Source: NORP240 sp942492445 | GTDB taxonomy: Bacteria; Pseudomonadota; Gammaproteobacteria; Pseudomonadales; Pseudohongiellaceae | Assembly (NCBI GenBank): GCA_942492445.1 | Contig: CALOEW010000058.1 | Location: 1-29,883, forward strand | Direction of reading: 5' to 3' | Length of the DNA stretch: 29,883 nt | Shown here: piece by piece, positions 23,980 to 29,883 of the stretch | Layout: every line of letters starts with the position of its first letter | Position numbering within the stretch: position 1 is the first letter of the stretch | Translations under genes and position numbers: made by a program | Notes under the pieces: generated by a model | What the model was told of the DNA's origin: nothing | The model's input: only the letters and a program-made list of their open reading frames with translations | Databases searched by the model: none

Positions 23980-25302
23980 ATGACTGTCGATTACCGAGAA
24001 TTCAAAAGGCGGCGCAAGGAGCTGATGGCTCACATGGAGCCCAACAGTATTGCCATAGTGGCGGCGGCTACCCCAAAAACCCGCAACAATGATGCCGACT
24101 ATCCCTACCGGCAGAACAGCGATTTTTATTACCTGACCGGATTCACCGAGCAGCAGGCGGTGCTGACTCTGATCCCCGGACGTAAACAGGGGGAAACGGT
24201 ATTGTTCTGCCAGGAAAAGGACAAATTGAAGGAACTGTGGACCGGTATATTAATGGGGCCGCAGGGTGCCAGAGAAGAATTATTGATAGACGACGCATTC
24301 CCGATTTCCGACATTAACGACATACTGCCCGGCCTGATCGAAGGTCGGGAGCGGGTCTATTATTCCATGGGCAAGGATCCTCAGTTCGATCAGCAGGTGA
24401 TGGAATGGGTCAATGTCGTGCGCAGTCACAAGCGTCAGGGCGTTCATCCCCCCGGGGAGTTCCTGGTGCTGGATCATCTGCTGCACGAGCAGCGGCTTGT
24501 GAAGAGCAGCAAGGAAGTCAAGCTGATGGAGAAGGCGGCGAAGATTTCCGCCCGCGCCCACAAGCGGGCGATGAAGTTCTGCAGGCCGGGAATTCACGAA
24601 TACCAGCTGGAGGCGGAATTGCTGCATGAGTTCTACCGTAATGGCAGCAGGTTTCCGGCCTACAGCTCCATCGTCGCTGCCGGTAAAAATGCCTGCATTC
24701 TCCACTACGATACCAATAACGCAGAAGTCCAGGATGGCGGACTGGTCCTGATCGATGCCGGATGCGAATACCAGCATTATGCCTCCGATATCACCAGAAC
24801 ATTCCCCGCCAACGGTGTCTTCAGTGCCGAACAACGGGCTGTCTACGACATTGTCCTGAAAGCCAATCTGGCGGCAATCGATGCGGTAAAACCCGGCATT
24901 GCCTACGACCAGCCTCATAATGTGTCGGTCAGGACCATTACTGCGGGTTTGATCAGGCTGGGTTTGATAGAAGGGCCGCTGAGCCAGGCAATAAAGAAAG
25001 AGGACTATCGCGACTTTTATATGCACCGGGTTGGACACTGGCTGGGTATGGACGTGCACGACGTGGGAGACTACCGTATCGATGGTAACTGGCGATTGCT
25101 GGAGCCGGGTATGGTTACGACGATAGAACCCGGAATCTACATTGCCCCTGATAACAGGAAAGTAGCCAAGAAATGGCGTGGGATCGGAATCAGGATAGAG
25201 GATGATGTCCTGGTTACGCGCACGGGAAACAAGGTGCTGAGCGGGGACGTTCCCAAGGATGCTGATGAGATCGAAGCGCTCATGGCCGGCAGACCTCACT
25301 GA
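23980..25302 (+). CDS. pepP: Xaa-Pro aminopeptidase
   Basis: 440 residues, the same length as E. coli PepP. It removes N-terminal residues before proline and needs two Mn2+ ions. The five metal ligands are all in place: D259 and D270 (LIDAGCEYQHYASDITRTFP), H353 (HRVGHWLGMDVHDVGD), E383 (MVTTIEPGIYI) and E407 (GIGIRIEDDVLVT). The N-terminal dimerisation domain (RRKELMAHMEPNSIAIVAAA, with FYYLTGFTE) is intact. ATG 23980 follows gagagg. It leads the pepP-ubiH pair with a 6-bp gap. The usual ygfB (UPF0149) gene upstream is missing; only about 220 bp lies between this start and the divergent coiled-coil gene. Confidence 0.95.
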   Translation: MTVDYREFKRRRKELMAHMEPNSIAIVAAATPKTRNNDADYPYRQNSDFYYLTGFTEQQAVLTLIPGRKQGETVLFCQEKDKLKELWTGILMGPQGAREELLIDDAFPISDINDILPGLIEGRERVYYSMGKDPQFDQQVMEWVNVVRSHKRQGVHPPGEFLVLDHLLHEQRLVKSSKEVKLMEKAAKISARAHKRAMKFCRPGIHEYQLEAELLHEFYRNGSRFPAYSSIVAAGKNACILHYDTNNAEVQDGGLVLIDAGCEYQHYASDITRTFPANGVFSAEQRAVYDIVLKANLAAIDAVKPGIAYDQPHNVSVRTITAGLIRLGLIEGPLSQAIKKEDYRDFYMHRVGHWLGMDVHDVGDYRIDGNWRLLEPGMVTTIEPGIYIAPDNRKVAKKWRGIGIRIEDDVLVTRTGNKVLSGDVPKDADEIEALMAGRPH

Positions 25303-25308
25303 TAAAGA

Positions 25309-26544
25309 ATGCTTGTACAAAAACCGAATAATCACTACGACATTACCGTGATAGGTGCCGGCATGGTCGGAGCGAGTTTTACGCTGGCCTTGCGAGGCAG
25401 TCTGCCCGAGCGCATTTCGATACTGGTAGTCGAGGCTGCCCGTTCCGATCCCGGGCACACGGCATCACCCAGTTTCGACGATCGCACCACCGCCCTGTCA
25501 TTTGGCAGCAGCGGTATTCTGCAACAGATCGGTCTCTGGGAGGAACTGGCGGTGTCGGTTACACCGATAGACCGCATCCACGTGTCGGATCGCGGCCATT
25601 TCGGTTCCGCGCAGCTGGATCGGGAGTCTGAGGGTGTGGCGGCACTGGGATATGTGGTTGAAAACCGGCATTTCGGTCAACTGCTCAACCGTGGACTTCA
25701 TGGCAGGCCGGGGCTGGATCTGCTGGCGCCGGTCAGAGTTAAAAGCATAGATCCGGTCGCCGCAGGCATGCACCTGTGTCTTGGTCATGAAAATGGCGAG
25801 ATTTCAGAGGTAAGTACCAGCCTGGTGGTGCTGGCTGATGGAGGCAGGTCACCCATTTGCAGTCAATTGGGGATTGCCATTGACAGGAAGCAATACGGTC
25901 AACGGGCCATTATCGCCAACATCGGTTTCGACAGAAGCCACAACAACATAGCCTATGAGCGATTCACTGAAACCGGCCCCATGGCGGTTCTACCGCTCCA
26001 GCCACTGCATGGGTCGCCACGGGGAGCGCTGATCTGGACCGTGGCGGAGAACGATGCGGAGCACTTGATGGCATCGCCGGAGGAGCAGCTGGTGGCAATG
26101 ATACAGGAGCGATTCGGGTATCGTCTTGGCCGCATTCAGCGCATAGGAGAATGTTCCTGTTACCCGTTGAGTCTGCAGACGGCCCGGGAGCAGGTCAGGC
26201 CCGGCCTGGTGCTGTTGGGCAATGTGGCCCACACTCTGCATCCCGTGGCCGGTCAGGGATTCAACCTGGCGCTGCGCGATGCCCGTGAACTTGCTGCGGT
26301 ACTGACCGGGGCGGTCGAGGCCGGGAAGCCGGTGGGAGGCATGGAGACTCTGCAACGGTTTCAGTTTAATCAGCAAAAGGATCAGGATCGCACTGTCCAG
26401 TTTTCACACTACCTTACCCGGCTGTTCTCCACGGACAGGGCAAGCCTGGTATGGTTCCGGAAGTTCGGCCTGGCGTCCATCGATATCGTTCCGCTTGTCA
26501 GGCATGAATTCGCCCGCGGCGCCATGGGGCTTGCTGACAGGTAG
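25309..26544 (+). CDS. ubiH: 2-octaprenyl-6-methoxyphenol hydroxylase (UbiH)
   Basis: 411 residues. It is an FAD-dependent aromatic monooxygenase of ubiquinone synthesis. The Rossmann motif is ITVIGAGMVGASFTLAL (G16, G18, G21). The FAD/NADPH motif LVVLADGGRSPICSQLGI and the second FAD motif LLGNVAHTLHPVAGQGFNLA with LRDARELA (about residues 303-330) are complete. The GNxAHTLHPVAGQGFNLALRD form is that of UbiH rather than UbiI. It starts 6 bp after pepP and is probably co-transcribed; there is no good binding site of its own. Confidence 0.92.
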   Translation: MLVQKPNNHYDITVIGAGMVGASFTLALRGSLPERISILVVEAARSDPGHTASPSFDDRTTALSFGSSGILQQIGLWEELAVSVTPIDRIHVSDRGHFGSAQLDRESEGVAALGYVVENRHFGQLLNRGLHGRPGLDLLAPVRVKSIDPVAAGMHLCLGHENGEISEVSTSLVVLADGGRSPICSQLGIAIDRKQYGQRAIIANIGFDRSHNNIAYERFTETGPMAVLPLQPLHGSPRGALIWTVAENDAEHLMASPEEQLVAMIQERFGYRLGRIQRIGECSCYPLSLQTAREQVRPGLVLLGNVAHTLHPVAGQGFNLALRDARELAAVLTGAVEAGKPVGGMETLQRFQFNQQKDQDRTVQFSHYLTRLFSTDRASLVWFRKFGLASIDIVPLVRHEFARGAMGLADR

Positions 26545-26594
26545 GTGCTGGTGATTGCATACCGGGGAGCCACGGGCGGCAGGCAGTTCCTGGT

Positions 26595-27014
26595 TCAGAG
26601 GTCTCTGAGCCGGTTGCGAAGGGCCTCGATACGTTTTCTGTTGACGCCCAGATCACCGTAGCCCAGGCGGGAAGCAGACCTGACGTGAGTGACCCCGGCG
26701 CCGGCATCGTACAGAAATTCCACGTCATCCACGAATCCCATCAGTCGACTTGTGAATTCGGCATACAGGTAGTTGCCTTCCAGGGAGACGATGCGGGCTT
26801 CAGGGAGTCCCAGGAGCACCTGCTGCAGCTGGGCCAGATTGGCATCCAGTGGTTCGATAAAATGACTTGCCCGGGTTTCGAAGCTGCATACACAGTTGGG
26901 TGAGTCGGGACAATCCGCCAGCCGGCCATCCAGGTTGCCGATATTCTGGGGCGGTTCGCCTGCACATGCGGAAAGCAGAGGCAGACAGGCCAGAGTAAAG
27001 CGCTTCTTCTTCAC
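26595..27014 (-). CDS. DUF1499 lipoprotein
   Basis: 139 residues. The start is GTG 27014, with aggag 9-10 bases upstream. The lipobox is L14-S-A-C17 in LACLPLLSACAGEPP, so it is a membrane lipoprotein. The DUF1499 signature CPDSPNCVCSF is followed by the segment FVDDVEFLYDAGAGVTHVRS and ASRLGYGDLGVNRKRIEALR at the end. Function is unknown. It is 16 bp downstream of the MaoC-like gene, on the same strand, so both probably share a transcript. The pair is opposite to the flanking ubi genes. Confidence 0.88.
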   Translation of the reverse strand: MKKKRFTLACLPLLSACAGEPPQNIGNLDGRLADCPDSPNCVCSFETRASHFIEPLDANLAQLQQVLLGLPEARIVSLEGNYLYAEFTSRLMGFVDDVEFLYDAGAGVTHVRSASRLGYGDLGVNRKRIEALRNRLRDL

Positions 27015-27030
27015 GATCGGGATCTCCTGA

Positions 27031-27492
27031 TCAGAGTACGGTCAGGCCCAGCCATTCAGCAATCAGGGCCGGCTTTTCTTCGTCTTCGATTTCAACTGTG
27101 ACCTGGTGTTTCAACAGATAGCGCCCCGGTTGCTTTTCACTGGCCTGCACCAGGGTGAAACGACCCCTGATGCGCTTGCCTGCCTTCACGGGACTGATAA
27201 ACCGGACCTTATCCAGCCCGTAATTGATATTCATTACCGAATCTTTGAGTTTGAGGCCACCTTTCCTGTTACTGAACATGCTCAGTAACGACAAGGTCAG
27301 GAAACCGTGAGCAATGGTGGAGCCGAACGGAGTATCGGCCGCCCGCTCCGGATCCACATGGATGTATTGATAATCCTCCGTGGCTTCCGCAAACCGGTTG
27401 ATCCGCTGCTGGTCGATCTCGAACCAATCGGTGACACCCACTTCCTTGCCCAGATAGTCAGGTAGCCGGGATGGGTCGATAACAGTACTCAT
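27031..27492 (-). CDS. MaoC-like (R)-specific enoyl-CoA hydratase
   Basis: 153 residues, ATG 27492. It has a hot-dog fold. The hydratase motif is FAEATEDYQYIHVDPERA, with catalytic Asp40 and His45, then FGSTIAHGFLTLSLLSMF. The later strands NINYGLDKVRFISPVKAGKR and IRGRF are also typical. Such enzymes hydrate enoyl-CoA, often in fatty-acid or polyhydroxyalkanoate metabolism, with other substrates possible. It heads a two-gene unit with the DUF1499 lipoprotein, with 154-160 bp to the divergent ubiI start. Confidence 0.88.
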   Translation of the reverse strand: MSTVIDPSRLPDYLGKEVGVTDWFEIDQQRINRFAEATEDYQYIHVDPERAADTPFGSTIAHGFLTLSLLSMFSNRKGGLKLKDSVMNINYGLDKVRFISPVKAGKRIRGRFTLVQASEKQPGRYLLKHQVTVEIEDEEKPALIAEWLGLTVL

Positions 27493-27616
27493 GGGCTGCG
27501 CTCATCACGTCTTTCAACAGCCTGCTAGGCTACCACAAGGTGCTTCGGGAGAGAGCACAAAGCGGAACAATTTCCTTTGTGTCGTGCCCGGAACTGCCAG
27601 TCAGGCGGCGCCCCCG

Positions 27617-27646
27617 CTGTCACCCCGGCTCACACCAGCCTATAAT
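27617..27646 (+). promoter_or_regulatory. Promoter immediately before ubiI
   Basis: A perfect TATAAT stands at 27641-27646, and tgtcac (27618-27623) or ctgtca lies 17-18 bp upstream as a poor -35. The expected start point is 27652-27654, on top of the ATG at 27653. It would give a leaderless transcript. Confidence 0.45.
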
Positions 27647-27652
27647 ATGCCT

Positions 27653-28903
27653 ATGATAAACACCGGAACCGAGAGAGATTTCGACATCGCCATCGTCGGT
27701 GGTGGCATGGTCGGAGCGGCGCTGGCCTGTGCCCTGGCCGGTACCTCACTTCGGGTCGGGCTGTTCGACAGCGCACCCTTCGATTTTTCGAGTCTTCCCT
27801 GCCGAAGCGGGGAGTTGTCATTTGATAGCCGGGTCAGCGCAATCGCGCCGTCCTCGCGGCGGTTTCTTGCGCACATCGGTGCCTGGGAGACAATTGAAAA
27901 TGCCCGGGTGTCTCCTTATACAGACATGATGGTCTGGGATGCCGAAGGCTCGGGGTTGATTCACTTTTCGGCGGCGGATATCCACGAGCAGTGCCTGGGT
28001 CACATTATCGAAAATCCGGTTATCCTGCTGGGCCTGTACGAGCGCCTGCGTGACGCGATAAACGTAACCCAGGTCAGTCCGGTTCCGGTAAGCCGGTTTG
28101 AACGTCTCGACGACAGTCTGCAGGGCGGCGTGAAACTGATAGCCCGGGACGGGCGGTTCTGGACCTCTACGTTACTCGTGGGAGCCGATGGACCTCGCTC
28201 CAGGATCAGGCAGCTGGCCGGATTCACTACCAGGGAGTGGGACTATCGTCACCAGGCACTGGTGACGACGGTCCGCACCGAGCTTCCCCACCGGTCCACG
28301 GCCCTGCAACGGTTCATGTCCACCGGGCCGCTGGCGTTTCTGCCGCTGTTTGACAACTCGGTCGCCCAGGGCTCCCGACAGCATTACTGTTCCATAGTCT
28401 GGTCGACGGTTCCGGATCAGGCTGAACAGTTGCAGGACATGGACGACCGGGATTTTGCCGACGTGCTTGGGCGCCATATCGAGCACAGGCTCGGTTCCAT
28501 AGACTGGGTGGACCGACGCATTGTATTCCCCCTGCGCCAGCGGCATGCACGGGACTATGTTCAACCCAATATCGCCCTGGTCGGTGATGCTGCGCATACG
28601 ATTCATCCTCTGGCCGGGCAGGGAGTAAATCTCGGTTTCATGGACGCCAGGGTGCTGGCAGAAGAAATCCTGCAGGCGCTGCACCATCAGCGCCCGTTGG
28701 GCGATTTCAGTATTCTGCGGCGCTATCAGCGGGCCAGGAAAGGGCACAACCTTGGCATGATGGGAGCCATGGAGGGGTTTAAATTCCTGTTCGCCCAGGA
28801 TGCTCCTGCGGTGCGCCTGCTGAGGAATACGGGAATGAATGGTGTAAATCGGATAGGGTTCATCAAAAACAGGCTGATGCGCCAGGCTATGGGAATTCCT
28901 TAG
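27653..28903 (+). CDS. ubiI: FAD-dependent 2-octaprenylphenol hydroxylase (UbiI/VisC)
   Basis: 416 residues from ATG 27653; ATG 27647 adds two residues. The frame is open back to 27491, but that part is unlike the family. Motifs: FDIAIVGGGMVGAALACALA (FAD binding), LLVGADGPRSRIRQLAGF, and LVGDAAHTIHPLAGQGVNLG followed by FMDARVLAEE, whose GQGVNLGFMDA form is typical of UbiI/UbiF rather than UbiH. It should hydroxylate the ring at C5 in ubiquinone synthesis; UbiF is the alternative. No Shine-Dalgarno sequence precedes the start. It stops at 28903, overlapping the opposite gene's stop by 4 bp. Confidence 0.85.
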   Translation: MINTGTERDFDIAIVGGGMVGAALACALAGTSLRVGLFDSAPFDFSSLPCRSGELSFDSRVSAIAPSSRRFLAHIGAWETIENARVSPYTDMMVWDAEGSGLIHFSAADIHEQCLGHIIENPVILLGLYERLRDAINVTQVSPVPVSRFERLDDSLQGGVKLIARDGRFWTSTLLVGADGPRSRIRQLAGFTTREWDYRHQALVTTVRTELPHRSTALQRFMSTGPLAFLPLFDNSVAQGSRQHYCSIVWSTVPDQAEQLQDMDDRDFADVLGRHIEHRLGSIDWVDRRIVFPLRQRHARDYVQPNIALVGDAAHTIHPLAGQGVNLGFMDARVLAEEILQALHHQRPLGDFSILRRYQRARKGHNLGMMGAMEGFKFLFAQDAPAVRLLRNTGMNGVNRIGFIKNRLMRQAMGIP

Positions 28904-29883
28904 CGCTGAAAGCTGAACCGGGCGTTCAGTTGCAGCATGTCGTTATTGCGGAATCCATAGTAAAGGGAGTTGCGGTCTGCGCTGTAGCCTACCCACAGTA
29001 CGCCGAATTTCCAATTATCGGACCAGTCGTAGTCGAGAGAAATCCGGGTCAGGGATCCCTGTTCGTTTGCCAGTTTGTTCCATACCGTCAACAGCTCCAA
29101 CCGATCGTTCCAGCCAGTCCAGTAAAGCCTGGTACCAACACCGACCTGGTTACGATCAATTTCCAGTGAACGAATATCGCCGCGGGTATGCGTGTTGTCT
29201 ATTTCCAGGCTCAACAGGGTATTGCTGAAGCCGCTGTATTCCAGCCCGAAAGCACCCAGCACCCGGTTGCGTTGTTCCCAGCCTCGGGCATCGAATAGCG
29301 CCTCAAGACTCAGTGGAGTGACCGGTGCGTTGTGCTGGATACCCAGTTCACCGAACAGCAGCCAGGATCCGTCTACCCGATTGGCCGCAACACCCAGTGA
29401 CTGCACCCGTTGCTGCGCCAGGTGGAAAACCTTTCCGGACGCTTCAGTGCCGCTGATGCCATTGAGAGTCAGCTGATTGTTGTTGAACTCCCCGGCTACT
29501 ATCTGCAAGTCGCCATTGGCAAGGTGAGTGGAGGCTCTCAGGAACACCTCAGACCGGTTGTGAGGGTCCTCCCGGTCGATCAGCCAGTTGTCCCGGCGGA
29601 TAGCCAGAAACTGATCAAACTCGTCGCCTGCCGGAGCAATGTCATTGTAGCCGGCGTGATAGGTGATTACCGCATCCAGCGTCCAGCTCTGTAACAGCGG
29701 GTAGCTGAGCAGGACAGAAGGTACCTGCAGGCGGATGTCCTCCAGATCCTGCTGGCCAATGGTGTATTGATCCTCGGTATTTATCAGGTCGGTGATACGC
29801 AGATATTCGGCGAAGCCCCAGGCGTGAATCTGGTGGCCGGCCTTGAGATACAGACCGTTGTCAAATTGCTTTTCCAGAGCATG
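28900..29883 (-). CDS. Outer-membrane beta-barrel protein, DUF1302-like, 5' end outside the window
   Basis: The frame is open from the window edge to the stop TAA at 28902-28900, giving 327 residues without a start. Strands of a barrel alternate throughout, and it ends in NDMLQLNARFSFQR. The segment LYLKAGHQIHAWGFAEYLRI followed by TDLINTEDQY resembles the G-x-Q-x-x-x-W-G-x-[AG]-[ED]...D-x-x-N-P-x-D stretch of DUF1302 proteins, which suggests that family, with moderate confidence. The role is unknown. Internal ATGs, such as 29547, are not starts, since coding clearly continues upstream of them. Confidence 0.65.
   Translation of the reverse strand, partial: HALEKQFDNGLYLKAGHQIHAWGFAEYLRITDLINTEDQYTIGQQDLEDIRLQVPSVLLSYPLLQSWTLDAVITYHAGYNDIAPAGDEFDQFLAIRRDNWLIDREDPHNRSEVFLRASTHLANGDLQIVAGEFNNNQLTLNGISGTEASGKVFHLAQQRVQSLGVAANRVDGSWLLFGELGIQHNAPVTPLSLEALFDARGWEQRNRVLGAFGLEYSGFSNTLLSLEIDNTHTRGDIRSLEIDRNQVGVGTRLYWTGWNDRLELLTVWNKLANEQGSLTRISLDYDWSDNWKFGVLWVGYSADRNSLYYGFRNNDMLQLNARFSFQR

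Noticed and set aside
23862..24092. Possible short gene before pepP in the place of ygfB
   Set aside because: It overlaps the pepP start in another frame, has no UPF0149-like sequence, and has no binding site.
24280..25458. Open frame of 392 codons on the minus strand opposite pepP
   Set aside because: It mirrors the codon pattern of pepP, which has all catalytic residues. The antisense product is His/Gln/Asp-poor-in-motif filler with no start signal.
1..29883. CRISPR array, tRNA, rRNA, prophage or transposase genes
   Set aside because: I saw no regularly spaced short repeats, no cloverleaf with CCA end, no rRNA sequence and no integrase or transposase motif in any frame.

Overview
The window looks like a chromosomal segment of a marine-type gammaproteobacterium, most like the Halieaceae/OM60 or a related group. 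The clearest marker is the right-hand housekeeping block: a small coiled-coil gene (TIGR02449 type), zapA, 6S RNA and fau on the minus strand, next to pepP-ubiH-ubiI on the plus strand. This is the classical gammaproteobacterial layout. LexA boxes are of the CTGT-N8-ACAG type, as in E. coli. The family-level placement is an inference.

Region by region. (1) 1-4.6 kb is a decaying accessory zone. It holds gene fragments, a secreted beta-helix/PKD gene split by a one-base frameshift, a membrane-protein gene broken by several frameshifts, one small intact DUF6316-like gene and two different palindromic MITE-like elements. (2) 4.6-8.4 kb carries exported proteins: a DUF2490 outer-membrane protein, a small secreted protein made of two copies of one motif, a periplasmic retropepsin-like protease and a class-C beta-lactamase-fold serine hydrolase. 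(3) 8.8-11.3 kb is a large DUF5916 outer-membrane protein ending in a terminator. (4) 11.3-21.7 kb is framed by the SOS mutasome. dnaE2 (plus strand) and imuA-imuB (minus strand) face each other, each behind its own LexA box. About 4.4 kb of unrelated genes lies between them: a DMT/EamA transporter, an acidic secreted protein, a phytanoyl-CoA dioxygenase-like oxygenase and two VOC proteins. (5) 21.8-29.9 kb is the housekeeping block, with a 30-residue membrane peptide at its left edge, a DUF1499 lipoprotein and a MaoC-like hydratase inserted between ubiH and ubiI, and the C-terminal part of an outer-membrane barrel protein running off the end.

The most unusual structure is a 265-bp element with perfect 32-bp terminal inverted repeats, lying between the LexA box and the dnaE2 start codon. 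Any transcript from that SOS promoter would carry it as a highly structured leader. A diverged half-copy of the same family, in the same orientation, ends 10 bp before the start of the beta-helix gene at 693. A second family (292 bp, 16-bp inverted repeats) fills the gap between two convergent genes at 4.3-4.6 kb. It shares a 56-bp segment with 323-378 whose differences look protein-like. ImuA, ImuB and DnaE2 should act together in error-prone lesion bypass, PepP/ZapA/6S/Fau are general housekeeping factors, and UbiH and UbiI are ring hydroxylases of ubiquinone synthesis.
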